From: Cherax quadricarinatus | Taxonomy: Eukaryota; Arthropoda; Malacostraca; Decapoda; Parastacidae | DNA: 64,000 nt | Direction: 5' to 3' | Assembly: GCF_038502225.1 (NCBI RefSeq) | Contig: NC_091293.1 | Span: 10,183,910 to 10,247,909 of the forward strand | In this document: piece by piece, positions 49,416 through 63,278 of the stretch | Numbering within the stretch: position 1 is the first letter of the stretch | Layout: each line of letters starts with the position of its first letter | The notes under the pieces: model-generated | Seen by the model: only the letters and a program-made list of their open reading frames with translations | Database searches by the model: none | What the model was told of the DNA's origin: nothing | Made by a program: the position numbers and the translations under genes

Positions 49416-49664
49416 AATAGTAATTTCAAGTCTGTCTAGTACCATTTATTACATCATTGTCCCGTAAACTCGATCTCTCTTAGTATTATTCTCCTTTAGT
49501 TGTATTGAATAAGAGTTTATTAGATAATTATCAACAGAGGATAAGTCCATATTTGTATGGTAAATATCAGAGTAGAGACTTTGTTTACTTTAACCCATTA
49601 CCAGAGTTGTTTATTATTTGATCTGAAGGAAGAGTTGGGATAAGTAACCTTTAGATTCTTAGAA
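49416..49664. other. AT-rich intronic sequence with no recognised feature
   Basis: About 250 bases with no repeat or coding signal I can support. It leads into the 35-bp array. Confidence 0.6.
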
Positions 49665-51360
49665 GATAATGAGTGTGGAAGAGTTAACCTTGTTCACCCT
49701 AATAGTGAGGGTGGAAAAGTTAACCTTGTTCACCTGATAATGAGGGTGGAAGAGTTAACTTTGTTCACCCTGATAGTGAGGGTGGGAGAGTTAACCTTGT
49801 TCACCTGATAGTGAGGGTGCAAAAGTTAACTTTGTTCACCTGATAATAAGGGTGGAAAAGTTAACCTTGTTCACCCTAATAGTGAGGGTGGAAAAGTTAA
49901 CCTTGTTCATCTGATAGTGAGGGTGGAAAAGTTAACCTTGTTCACCTGATAATGAGGGTGGAAAAGTTAACCTTGTTCACCCTAATAGTGAGGGTGGAAA
50001 AGTTAACCTTGTTCACCTGATAATGAGGGTGGAAAAGTTAACCTTGTTCACCTGATAGTGAGGGTGGAAAAGTTAACTTTGTTCACCTGATAATGAGGGT
50101 GGAAAAGTTAACCTTGTTCACCCTAATAGTGAGGGTGGAAAAGTTAACCTTGTTCATCTGATAGTGAGGGTGGAAAAGTTAACCTTGTTCACCTGATAAT
50201 GAGGGTGGAAGAGTTAACCTTGTTCACCCTAATAGTGAGGGTGGAAAAGTTAACCTTGTTCACCTGATAATGAGGGTGGAAGAGTTAACTTTGTTCACCC
50301 TAATAGTGAGGGTGGGAGAGTTAACCTTGTTCACCTGATAGTGAGGGTGGGAGAGTTAACCTTGTTCACCCTGATGGTGAGGGTGGAAGAGTTAACCTTG
50401 TTCACCTTATAATGAGGGTGGAAGAGTTAACCTTGTTCACCCTGATAGTGAGGGTGGGAGAGTTAACCTTGTTCACCTGATAGTGAGGGAGGAAGAGTTA
50501 ACCTTGTTCACCTGATAGTGAGGGTGGGAGAGTTAACCTTGTTCACTCTTATAGTGAGGGTGGGAGAGTTAACCTTGTTCACCTGATAGTGAGGGTGGGA
50601 GAGTTAACCTTGTTCACCCTGATGGTGAGGGTGGAAGAGTTAACCTTGTTCACCTGACAGTGAGGGTGAGAGAGTTAACCTTGTTCACCTGATAGTGAGG
50701 GTGGGAGAGTTAACCTTGTTCACCTGATAGTGAGGGTGGGAGAGTTAACCTTGTTCACCTGATAGTAAGGGTGGAAGAGTTAACCTTGTTCACCTGATAG
50801 TGAGGGAGGAGTTAACCTTGTTCACCTGACAGTGAGGGTGAGAGAGTTAACCTTGTTCACCTGATAGTGAGGGTGGGAGAGTTAACCTTGTTCACCTGAT
50901 AGTGAGGGTGGGAGAGTTAACCTTGTTCACCTGATAGTAAGGGTGGAAGAGTTAACCTTGTTCACCTGATAGTGAGGGAGGAAGAGTTAACCTTGTTCAC
51001 CTGATAGTGAGGGTGGAAGAGTTAACCTTGTTCACCTGATAGTAAGGGTGGAAGAGTTAACCTTGTTCACCTGATAGTGAGGGTGGAAGAGTTAACCTTG
51101 TTCACCTGATAGTGAGGGTGGAAGAGTTAACCTTGTTCACCTGATAGTGAGGGTGGGAGAGTTAACCTTGTTCACCTGATAGTGAGGGTGGAAGAGTTAA
51201 CCTTGTTCACCTGATAGTGAGGGTGGAAGAGTTAACCTTGTTCACCTGATAGTGAGGGTGGAAGAGTTAACCTTGTTCACCTGATAGTGAGGGTGGAAGA
51301 GTTAACCTTGTTCACCTGATAGTGAGGGTAGAAGAGTTAACCTTGTTCACCCTCATAGTG
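49665..51360. repeat. 35/36-bp minisatellite, about 48 units
   Basis: The unit is GATAGTGAGGGTGGAAGAG, TTAACCTTGTTCACCT. A 36-base variant has CACCCTAATAGTGAGG; GGGAGAG/GGAAAAG and AATGAGG/AGTAAGG alternate along the array. It ends about 75 bases before the acceptor of Ig exon 5 and, unlike the 33-bp and 40-bp arrays, does not contain the exon junction. Confidence 0.95.
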
Positions 51361-51435
51361 ATTATCTCACATGTATTCATCCTTCCTTCCAACACTCCAC
51401 TGAGAGTAAGTGATCCTCAGGCAACATCTTGACAG

Positions 51436-51622
51436 GATGGGGTGGAGGTGAACACAACAAAGGACGCCAACGTCGTCCTGGACGCCGATGAAGGAGTGCT
51501 GACGGTGCAGAAGGCGACGCCTGAGGACACAGGATTTTATGAGTGCCTGGTCATGAACCGTGCAGGAACACTGCAAGCCTGGTTCATGGTCTCCTACGTG
51601 CCAGCCACACAGGTTCACCATT
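51436..51622 (+). CDS. Host gene exon 5: C-terminal half of the third Ig domain
   Basis: The acceptor CATCTTGACAG ends at 51435. The frame reads DGVEVNTTKDANVVLDADEG, then VLTVQKATPEDTGFYECLVM, then NRAGTLQAWFMVSYVPATQV. The L-x-V-x-x-A-x-x-E-D-x-G-x-Y-x-C pattern is the classical D to F strand signature of I-set Ig domains. Entry phase 0 matches exon 4; exit is phase 1 (CATT before GTGAGT at 51623). The next exon is not visible to 64000. It is the best-conserved exon of the gene here. The protein is Ig-superfamily; orthology is not determined. Confidence 0.85.
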
Positions 51623-53251
<1,629 letters not shown>

Positions 53252-53342
53252 ACACTCAGATAACTCACAGGGATGTTAGGAAGTATTTCTTCAGTCACAT
53301 AATTGTCACAAGTGCAACTAAGGTGACATTTATTGTGGCAAT

Positions 53343-53368
53343 GTTTCGCTCTCCAGGAGCTTTATCAA
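53343..53368 (-). ncRNA. Hammerhead-like motif, minus-strand Penelope copy
   Basis: Reverse complement of the motif at 56297-56322: TTGATAA, a four-pair helix GCTC/GAGC, then GAAAC. The base after the GAAAC box is A here instead of G in the plus copy, a CpG-to-CpA type change. Confidence 0.45.
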
Positions 53369-53646
53369 GCCATTACAAACAATACATGGACACAGAGGGT
53401 ATATAAAGGCTCAGAGTGAGGTGTAATACTAGTGAGGTACCATTTCGATGTTCACTAGTGGTAGTAGTAGTAGTGGTAGTGACAAAAGTAATACAATATG
53501 GTAGAGCAATTAATTCGTACATGAGTAAAAGGATATAAAAGCTATTACTTGGGTAACATAAAAATAGATTGGACAAATATAAACTGGAATGAGGCAGCTT
53601 GTTTCAGTGTTCACTCTCTGTGCTTTGTGTAGTATAACAGGAGAGA

Positions 53647-54987
53647 CTATGTGATGGCAGGGTTTACTGTTTTCAGGAGGATTCTTGCTAAGACTTCGGA
53701 GATGGTGAAGCTGCCGTTGTTTTGTTTAATTGTATTCGAAACAGCGATCAGTGCTGATTCGAGGCACTTGCGTCTGCGGAAATTAGTTTCTTTGATCACT
53801 AATTGGGCGTCTCTGAATTTCATGAGATGATTGGAGGAATTTCGGTGTTGTACACAGGCGTTGTTCAGGTTATCGTTCCTACATGCGTAAATGTGTTCAT
53901 TGAGGCGGGTGTCGAGGTTTCTGGCTGTTTCACCTACGTAAATCTTGTCACAGCCTCCACAGGGTATAGTGTAAACTCCTGCATTGACTGGTTCGTGGTG
54001 CTTGGATTTTGTCCTGGTTATATCCTTTATTGAAGTGCTAGAAGCGATGGCGACTCTGGTGTTAGCTTGTGAAAGTGCTTTTGAGACGTTCAGTGCAACC
54101 TGACTGTTGGGAAGAATTATAACTTTGCTGGGAGTGGTGTTGATGCGTGGAGAATTTATGATCTGAAGAGCTCTTTTCTTGCAGTCTTTGATGAAAAAAG
54201 AAGGAAAATGTAACTCTGTGAATGTTTGGTGAATGTATGTACACTCCTCGTCAAGAAACTCAGGACTACAAATTCGGTATGCTCTTAGGAAAAACCCGAT
54301 GATGATGCCTCTTTTGGTCTTGGTATCTTGACTGGAATAGAAGTGTGTGAGATCATTTTTATTGGTGGGTTTCCGATAAACTTGAAATCTTAGGTTGTTG
54401 TCTACTTTGTGAATGAGGACGTCGAGGAAAGGTAGCTTGTCATTGGACTCTTCTTCTAGTGTAAACTGGATCGCCAGTTCAACTGCGTTGAGCCTTGCCT
54501 GAAGATCCCGTACATCAAAACGTTTTGGAGTTATTACGAGGACATCGTCCACGTAACGTAACCAAGTGACGCTTGAAGGGATGATGTTGGCGAAGTGTTC
54601 GGACTCTAGGTGTTCCATGTATAAGTTGGCTAGGACGGCACTGATGGGGGACCCCATTCCCATGCCGTAGGTTTGTTTGTAGAGCTTGTTATTGAAAGGA
54701 AAACAGTTGAAATTAACACAGAGTTCAATTAAGTCAACAAAATCTCCGGGAGGTAGAGGAAGATTAAGGTCCTGATTGACTTTACGTCGTAGAACCTCGA
54801 TGGCTTTTTTGGTAGGTACTTTTGTGAAGAGGGAAGTCACATCCAAACTGCTTAGTTTCTTGTTACGGATGGAGAGGTTACGGATGCGGTTGAGAAGGTC
54901 ACCTGAGTGTTTAAGATGAGCGGGGCTGATGGTCCCCAGAAGGCAGGAAAGATGTTTGGCAAGAACTCCGGCTAGTTTGTGTGGAGC
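53647..54987 (-). pseudogene. Penelope-like RT plus GIY-YIG endonuclease, minus copy, N-terminus missing
   Basis: The frame is open from about 54987 to the stop at 53647. It reads LAGVLAKHLSCLLGTIS, then SLDVTSLFTKVPTKKAIEVL (RT motif A Asp), YGMGMGSPISAVLANLYMEH (motif B), WLRYVDDVLVITP (motif C) and KLPFLDVLIHKVDNNLRFQV. The C-terminus holds the endonuclease: GVYTIPCGGCDKIYVGETAR, then NLDTRLNEHIYAC (GIY-YIG type, with the Arg). In live elements the two domains nick the target and prime cDNA synthesis. The RT fingers are lost, so it should be inactive. No ATG start is implied; I chose the left limit from the open frame. Confidence 0.85.
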
Positions 54988-55013
54988 ACTGCCTATTCCT
55001 GACGTGAATAGGC

Positions 55014-56009
55014 AGTGCCGTCCTAGCCAACTTATACATGGAACACCTAGAGTCCGAACACTTCGCCAACATCATCCCTTCAAGCGTCACTTGGTTACGT
55101 TACGTGGACGATGTCCTCGTAATAACTCCAAAACGTTTTGATGTACGGGATCTTCAGGCAAGGCTCAACGCAGTTGAACCGGCGATCCAGTTTACACTAG
55201 AAGAAGAGTCCAATGACAAGCTACCTTTCCTCGACGTCCTCATTCACAAAGTAGACAACAACCTAAGATTTCAAGTTTATCGGAAACCCACCAATAAAAA
55301 TGATCTCACACACTTCTATTCCAGTCAAGATACCAAGACCAAAAGAGGCATCATCATCGGGTTTTTCCTAAGAACATACAGAATTTGTAGTCCTGAGTTT
55401 CTTGACGAGGAGTGTACATACATTCACCAAACATTCACAGAGTTACATTTTCCTTCTTTTTTCATCAAAGACTGCAAGAAAAGAGCTCTTCAGATCATAA
55501 ATTCTCCACGCATCAACACCACTCCCAGCAAAGTTATAATTCTTCCCAACAGTCAGGTTGCACTGAACGTCTCAAAAGCACTTTCACAAGCTAACACCAG
55601 AGTCGCCATCGCTTCTAGCACTTCAATAAAGGATATAACCAGGACAAAATCCAAGCACCACGAACCAGTCAATGCAGGAGTTTACACTATACCCTGTGGA
55701 GGCTGTGACAAGATTTACGTAGGTGAAACAGCCAGAAACCTCGACACCCGCCTCAATGAACACATTTACGCATGTAGGAACGATAACCTGAACAACGCCT
55801 GTGTACAACACCGAAATTCCTCCAATCATCTCATGAAATTCAGAGACGCCCAATTAGTGATCAAAGAAACTAATTTCCGCAGACACAAGTGCCTCGAATC
55901 AGCACTGATCGCTGTTTCGAATATAATTAAACAAAACAACGGCAGCTTCACCATCTCCGAAGTCTTAGCAAGAATCCTCCTGAAAACAGTAAACCCTGCC
56001 ATCACATAG
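55014..56009 (+). pseudogene. Penelope-like RT plus GIY-YIG endonuclease, plus copy, truncated at motif B
   Basis: Starts at SAVLANLYMEHLES, inside RT motif B, and continues with WLRYVDDVLVITP to the same GIY-YIG endonuclease and a stop at 56007-56009. It differs from the minus copy at only a few residues (for example AVEPAIQ for AVELAIQ, FFLRTY for FFLRAY, RRHKC for RRRKC). RT motif A is absent, so it cannot be catalytic. The short start suggests the copying stopped early and switched to the other strand. Confidence 0.85.
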
Positions 56010-56296
56010 TCTCTCCTGTTATACTACACACAGCACAGAGAGTGAACACTGAAACAAGCTGCCTCATTCCAGTTTATATTTGTCCAATCTATTTTTATGT
56101 TACCCAAGTAATAGCTTTTATATCCTTTTACTCATGTACGAATTAATTGCTCTACCATATTGTATTACTTTTGTCACTACCACTACTACTACTACTACTA
56201 CTACCACTAGTGAACATCGAAATGGTACCTCACTAGTGTTGCACCTCACTCTGAGCCTTTATATACCCTCTGTGTCCATGTATTGTTTGTAATGGC

Positions 56297-56322
56297 TTGA
56301 TAAAGCTCCTGGAGAGCGAAAC
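56297..56322 (+). ncRNA. Hammerhead-like motif, plus-strand Penelope copy
   Basis: TTGATAA (56297-56303), helix GCTC (56305-56308) with GAGC (56314-56317), then GAAAC (56318-56322), followed by an AATAAA-like ACAATAAATG. The arrangement matches the core of a type I hammerhead, but the first box differs from CUGANGA at two positions. Confidence 0.45.
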
Positions 56323-56436
56323 GTTGCCACAATAAATGTCACATTAGTTGCACTTGTGTCCTTTTACTTTACATATTGTCGGTAATTCTACCAACTTTAT
56401 TACACATAATTGTCAGAAAGTGGAATAGTCTGGGAA

Positions 56437-56448
56437 GTGATGTAGTGG

Positions 56449-56526
<78 letters not shown>

Positions 56527-56578
56527 AAAAAAAGAAGCGCTAAACCACAAGGGCTATACAGCGCTGGTGATGTAGTGG
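56437..56578 (-). mobile_element. 118-bp SINE-like insertion with (AAT)n tail and 12-bp target duplication
   Basis: GTGATGTAGTGG occurs at 56437-56448 and at 56567-56578. Between them, on the minus strand, is AGCGCTGTATAGCCCTTG, then TGGTTTAGCGCTTC, then a T run and about 25 ATA/AAT triplets. TATAGCCCTTGTGGTTTAGC resembles a tRNA 5' half (A box region). It is thus a very short tRNA-derived SINE, or the head of one, with a triplet tail. Confidence 0.65.
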
Positions 56579-56690
56579 AGGCAGGATCCATACATAGCTT
56601 TAAAAAGAAGTATGATAAAGCTCATAGAGCAGGAAGAGTGACCTAGTAGTGACCAGTGAAGAGGCGGGGCCAGGAGCTGTGTTCCAGGCG

Positions 56691-56833
56691 ACCCTGCCAC
56701 GTGTCACCAAAGAAAGATAATAAAGTGAAAAAATGTGTGATCATTGAAAGAAATACAGTGAACAGGGGACATTATATATCGAGAAGAAACGGAGGTGGAT
56801 ATACACCAGGACATCACATCGAGCTGGACAATC
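56691..56833. other. Short intronic stretch with no recognised feature
   Basis: About 140 bases between the LINE end and the 10-bp repeat; nothing supportable seen. Confidence 0.5.
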
Positions 56834-56964
56834 TACAGGCTGCTACAGGCTGCTACAGGCTGCTACAGGCTGCTACAGGCTGCTACAGGCTGCTACAGGC
56901 TGCTACAGGCTGCTACAGGCTGCTACAGGCTGCTACAGGCTGCTACAGGCTGCTACAGGCTGCA
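56834..56964. repeat. 10-bp tandem repeat (TGCTACAGGC), about 13 units
   Basis: Perfect copies of TGCTACAGGC with no visible substitutions until the last partial unit; the uniformity suggests recent expansion. Confidence 0.95.
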
Positions 56965-57055
56965 TTGCAAGTATTCACGTTTGCATAGTTGTTGGGTGAG
57001 ACTTTGGGTTTCCAATTAACCGCCAAGTTGACTGTGAATGATCCAACTCTCCTAG

Positions 57056-57122
57056 TACGATAAAGGATAAAGGATAAAGGATAAAGGATAAAGGATAAAG
57101 GATAAAGGATAAAGGATAAAGG
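57056..57122. repeat. 7-bp tandem repeat (ATAAAGG), about 9 units
   Basis: GATAAAG repeated without substitutions, telomere-like in length but not in sequence (arthropod telomeres are usually TTAGG). Confidence 0.95.
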
Positions 57123-57239
57123 ACAGGCTATCAAGTATTCAATAATGAATAGCAATTGGTAATTTATAGAACAAAGCGAGACAGGAGTCTATTAGACTCG
57201 GTAGAAGTAAAGGCATAGAGGATGCAAAATAGTAGGTAG

Positions 57240-60200
57240 GTGTGGGTCAGGTCACAGGAGGGTGTGGGTCAGGTCACAGGAGGGTGTGGGTCAGGTCACA
57301 GGAGGGTGTGGGTCAGGTCACAGGAGGGTGTGGGTCAGGTCACAGGAGGGTGTGGGTCAGGTCACAGGAGGGTGTGGGTCAGGTCACAGGAGGCTGTGGG
57401 TCAGGTCACAGGAGGGTGTGCGTCAGGTCACAGGAGGGTGTGCGTCAGGTCACAGGAGGGTGTGGGTCAGGTCACAGGAGGGTGTGGGTCAGGTCACAGG
57501 AGGGTGTGCATCAGGTCACAGGAGGGTGTGGGTCAGGTCACAGGAGGGTGTGCATCAGGTCACAGGAGGGTGTGGGTCAGGTCACAGGAGGGTGTGCGTC
57601 AGGTCACAGGAGGGTGCGGGTCAGGTCACAGGAGGGTGTGCGTCAGGTCACAGGAGGGTGTGGGTCAGGTCACAGGAGGGTGTGGGTCAGGTCACAGGAG
57701 GGTGTGGGTCAGGTCACAGGAGGGTGTGCGTCAGGTCACAGGAGGGTGTGGGTCAGGTCACAGGAGGGTGTGGGTCAGGTCACAGGAGGGTGTGGGTCAG
57801 GTCACAGGAGGGTGTGCGTCAGGTCACAGGAGGGTGTGGGTCAGGTCACAGGAGGGTGTGCGTCAGGTCACAGGAGGGTGTGGGTCAGGTCACAGGAGGG
57901 TGTGCGTCAGGTCACAGGAGGGTGTGGGTCAGGTCACAGGAGGGTGTGGGTCAGGTCACAGGAGGGTGTGGGTCAGGTCACAGGAGGGTGTGCGTCAGGT
58001 CACAGGAGGTTGCGGGTCAGGTCACAGGAGGGTGTGGGTCAGATCACAGGAGGGTGTGCATCAGGTCACAGGAGGTGGTGCATCAGGTCACAGGAGGGTG
58101 TGCGTCAGGTCACAGGAGGGTGTGGGTCAGGTCACAGGAGGGTGTGCGTCAGGTCACAGGAGGGTGTGGGTCAGGTCACAGGAGGGTGTGAGTCAGGTCA
58201 CAGAAGGGTGTGGCTCAGGTCACAGGAGGGTGTGCGTCAGGTCACAGGAGGGTGTGCGTCAGGTCACAGGAGGGTGTGGGTCAGGTCACAGGAGGGTGTG
58301 CGTCAGGACAGAGGAGGGTGTGGGTCAGGTCACAGGAGGGTGTGGGTCAGGTCACAGGAGGGTGTGGGTCAGGTCACAAGAGGGTGTGGGTCAGGTCACA
58401 GGAGGGTGTGCATCAGGTCACAGGAGGTGGTGCATCAGGTCACAGGAGGGTGTGCGTCAGGTCACAGGAGGGTGTGCATCAGGTCACAGGAGGGTGTGCA
58501 TCAGGTCACAGGAGGGTGTGCATCAGGTCACAGGAGGGTGTGAGTCAGGTCACAGGAGGGTGTGGGTCAGGTCACAGGAGGGTGTGCGTCAGGTCACAGG
58601 AGGGTGTGGGTCAGGTCACAGGAGGGTGTGGGTCAGGTCACAGGAGGGTGTGCGTCAGGTCACAGGAGGGTGTGCGTCAGGTCACAGGAGGGTGTGGGTC
58701 AGGTCACAGGAGGGTGTGGGTCAGGTCACAGGAGGGTGTGCGTCAGGTCACAGGAGGGTGTGGGTCAGGTCACAGGAGGGTGTGGGTCAGGTCACAGGAG
58801 GGTGTGCGTCAGGTCACAGGAGGGTGTGCATCAGGTCACAGGAGGGTGTGGGTCAGGTCACAGGAGGGTGTGGGTCAGGTCACAGGAGGGTGTGGGTCAG
58901 GTCACAGGAGGGTGTGCGTCAGGTCACAGGAGGGTGTGGGTCAGGTCACAGGAGGGTGTGCGTCAGGTCACAGGAGGGTGTGGGTCAGGTCACAGGAGGG
59001 TGTGGGTCAGGTCACAGGAGGGTGTGGGTCAGGTCACAGGAGGGTGTGGGTCAGGTCACAGGAGGGTGTGCGTCAGGTCACAGGAGGGTGTGGGTCAGGT
59101 CACAGGAGGGTGTGTCAGCAGGGTGTGGGTCAGGTCACAGGAGGGTGTGGGTCAGGTCACAGGAGGGTGTGGGTCAGGTCACAGGAGGGTGTGGGTCAGG
59201 TCACAGGAGGGTGTGGGTCAGGTCACAGGAGGGTGTGGGTCAGGTCACAGGAGGGTGTGGGTCAGGTCACAGGAGGGTGTGGGTCAGGTCACAGGAGGGT
59301 GTGGGTCAGGTCACAGGAGGGTGTGGTCAGGAGGGTGTGGGTCAGGTCACAGGAGGGTGTGGGTCAGGTCACAGGAGGGTGTGGGTCAGGTCACAGGAGG
59401 GTGTGGGTCAGGTCACAGGAGGGTGTGCGTCAGGTCACAGGAGGGTGTGGGTCAGGTCACAGGAGGGTGTGGGTCAGGTCACAGGAGGGTGTGGGTCAGG
59501 TCACAGGAGGGTGTGGGTCAGGTCACAGGAGGGTGTGGGTCAGGTCACAGGAGGGTGTGGGTCAGGTCACAGGAGGGTGTGCATCAGGTCACAGGAGGGT
59601 GTGGGTCAGGTCACAGGAGGGTGTGGGTCAGGTCACAGGAGGGTGTGGGTCAGGTCACAGGAGGGTGTGGGTCAGCTCACAGGAGGGTGTGGGTCAGGTC
59701 ACAGGAGGGTGTGCGTCAGGTCACAGGAGGGTGTGCGTCAGGTCACAGGAGGGTGTGGGGTCACAGGAGGGTGTGGGTCATGTCACAGGAGGGTGTGGGT
59801 CAGGTAACAGGAGGGTGTGCATCAGGTCACAGGAGGGTGTGGGTCAGGTCACAGGAGGGTGTGGGTCAGGTCACAGGAGGGTGTGGGTCAGGTCACAGGA
59901 GGGTGTGGGTCAGGTCACAGGAGGGTGTGGGTCAGGTCACAGGAGGGTGTGGGTCAGGTCACAGGAGGGTGTGCGTCAGGTCACAGGAGGGTGTGCGTCA
60001 GGTCACAGGAGGGTGTGGGTCAGGTCACAGGAGGGTGTGGGTCAGCTCACAGGAGGGTGTGGGTCAGGTCACAGGAGGGTGTGGGTCAGGTCACAGGAGG
60101 GTGTTTGTCAGGTCACAGGAGGGTGTGGGTCAGGTCACAGGAGGGTGTGCGTCAGGTCACAGCAGGGTGTGGGTCAGGTCACAGGAGGGTGTGGGTCAGC

Positions 60201-61533
60201 TCACAGGAGGGTGTGGGTCAGGTCACAGGAGGGTGTGTGTCAGGTCACAGGAGGGTGTGCGTCAGGTCACAGGAGGGTGTGCGTCAGGTCACAGGAGGGT
60301 GTGCGTCAGGTCACAGGAGGGTGTGGGTCAGGTCACAGGAGGGTGTGCGTCAGGTCACAGGAGGGTGTGCGTCAGGTCACAGGAGGGTGTGGGTCAGGTC
60401 ACAGGAGGGTGTGGGTCAGGTCAGGTGTGGGTCAGCTCACAGGAGGGTGTGTGGTCACAGGAGGGTGTGCATCAGGACAGGGTGTGCGTCAGTCACAGGT
60501 CAGGTCACAGCAGGGTGTGGGTCAGGTCACAGGAGGGTGTGCGTCAGGTCACAGGAGGGTGTGGGTCAGGTCACAGGAGGGTGTGGGTCAGGTCACAGGA
60601 GGGTGTGGGTCAGGTCACAGGAGGGTGTGGGTCAGGTCACAGGAGGGTGTGCGTCAGGTCACAGGAGGGTGTGCGTCAGGTCACAGGAGGGTGTGGGTCA
60701 GGTCACAGGAGGGTGTGCGTCAGGTCACAGGAGGGTGTGGGTCAGGTCACAGGAGGGTGTGGGTCAGGTCACAGGAGGGTGTGGGTCAGGTCACAGGAGG
60801 GTGTGGGTCAGGTCACAGGAGGGTGTGGGTCAGGTCACAGGAGGGTGTGGGTCAGGTCACAGGAGGGTGTGCGTCAGGTCACAGGAGGGTGTGCGTCAGG
60901 TCACAGGAGGGTGTGGGTCAGGTCACAGGAGGGTGTGCGTCAGGTCACAGGAGGGTGTGCGTCAGGTCACAGGAGGGTGTGGGTCAGGTCACAGGAGGGT
61001 GTGGGTCAGGTCACAGGAGGGTGTGGGTCAGGTCACAGGAGGGTGTGGGTCAGGTCACAGGAGGGTGTGCATCAGGTCACAGGAGGGTGTGGGTCAGGTC
61101 ACAGGAGGGTGTGGGTCAGGTCACAGGAGGGTGTGGGTCAGGTCACAGGAGGGTGTGGGTCAGGTCACAGGAGGGTGTGGGTCAGGTCACAGGAGGGTGT
61201 GGGTCAGGTCACAGGAGGGTGTGGGTCAGGTCACAGGAGGGTGTGGGTCAGGTCACAGGAGGGTGTGGGTCAGGTCACAGGAGGGTGAGGGTCAGATCAC
61301 AGGAGGGTGTGGGTCAGATCACAGGAGGGTGTGGGTCAGGTCACAGGAGGGTGTGGGTCAGATCACAGGAGGGTGTGGGTCAGGTCACAGGAGGGTGTGG
61401 GTCAGGTCACAGGAGGGTGTGGGTCAGGTCACAGGAGGGTGTGGGTCAGGTCACAGGAGGGTGTGGGTCAGGTCACAGGAGGGTGTGGGTCAGGTCACAG
61501 GAGGGTGTGGGTCAGGTCACAGGAGGGTGTGGG
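57240..61533. repeat. 22-bp minisatellite, about 195 units, G-rich on the plus strand
   Basis: The unit is TGTGGGTCAGGTCACAGGAG plus GG. The main variants are at one site: TGTGGGTC, TGTGCGTC and TGTGCATC. Small deletions occur near 59112, 59323, 59755 and 60420-60510. Because 22 and 3 are coprime and the unit has no plus-strand stops, all three plus frames stay open in cycles of 22 residues; they carry no sign of a real protein. Each unit has four G-runs and an AGGTCA hexamer. Confidence 0.95.
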
Positions 61534-61593
61534 GTAAGCCAGGTAAGGGAGCACTGCAAACCACATACACACTCATACATCACAACACACAAG

Positions 61594-62005
61594 AGGTATG
61601 TCCTACGAAGAGAGGTTAAGGGAAATCAACTTGACGACACTGGAGGACAGGAGAGATAGGGGGGACATGATAACGACATACAAAATACTGAGAGGAATTG
61701 ACAAGGTGGACATAGACAGGATGTTCCAGAGATTGGACACAGTAACAAGGGGACACAGTTGGAAGTTGAAGACACAGATGAATCACAGGGATGTTAGGAA
61801 GTATTTCTTCAGCCACAGAGTAGTCAGTAAGTGGAATAGTTTGGGAAGCGATGTAGTGGAGGCAGGATCCATACATAGCTTTAAGCAGAGGTATGATAAA
61901 GCTCACGGCTCAGGGAGAGTGACCTAGTAGCGATCAGTGAAGAGGCGGGGCCAGGAGCTCGGACTCGACCCCCGCAACCTCAACTAGGTGAGTACAACTA
62001 GGTGA
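61594..62005 (+). mobile_element. CR1-like LINE (family X) 3' fragment
   Basis: Frame MSYEERLREINLTTLEDRRD, then GDMITTYKILRGIDKVDIDR and KYFFSHRVVSKWNSLGSDVV up to the stop at about 61925. The 3' UTR has the GGCGGGGCCAGGAGCT block and a double tail of CAACTAGGTGAGTA to about 62005. This is the longest intact C-terminal frame of the family in the window. Confidence 0.85.
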
Positions 62006-62055
62006 GTACAATCCCACCTACTTTTCAGACACTTAATAAACCCACATAGTTTCAC

Positions 62056-63236
<1,181 letters not shown>

Positions 63237-63278
63237 ACACACACACAAACACGCACACGCACACACACACACACACAG

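Larger units (their letters stand above)
53309..56402. mobile_element. Head-to-head pair of Penelope-like elements with a 13-bp target-site duplication
   Basis: CACATAATTGTCA occurs at 53296-53308 and again at 56403-56415, framing the whole pair. The left copy is on the minus strand and the right copy on the plus strand; their 5' ends meet near 55000 through a 12-bp inverted repeat (CACTGCCTATTC/GAATAGGCAGTG) around a short loop. Both carry the same RT, GIY-YIG endonuclease, 3' UTR with (CTA)n and terminal hammerhead-like motif. They are nearly identical, so the event is young. Inverted partial dimers are a known outcome of Penelope retrotransposition. Confidence 0.85.
53259..56690 (+). mobile_element. 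LINE (family X) 3' end split by a Penelope pair and a small SINE
   Basis: The outer pieces 53259-53308 and 56416-56690 form one LINE 3' end: GGGATGTTAGGAAGTATTTC on the left, then GTGGAATAGTCTGGGAAGTG on the right, followed by the GGCGGGGCCAGGAGCT block near 56665. The 3.1-kb Penelope pair (53309-56402) and the 118-bp element (56449-56566) are inserted in it. The usual GTGAGTAC tail is not recognisable after 56690. Confidence 0.7.

Noticed and set aside
57056..57122. Interstitial telomere
   Set aside because: The ATAAAGG unit does not match TTAGG or other known telomere repeats, and it has only nine units.
57240..61659. Plus-strand frames of 1149, 908 and 855 codons as Gly/Arg-rich proteins
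   Set aside because: Product of the stop-free 22-bp unit; all three frames are open with the same 22-residue cycle.
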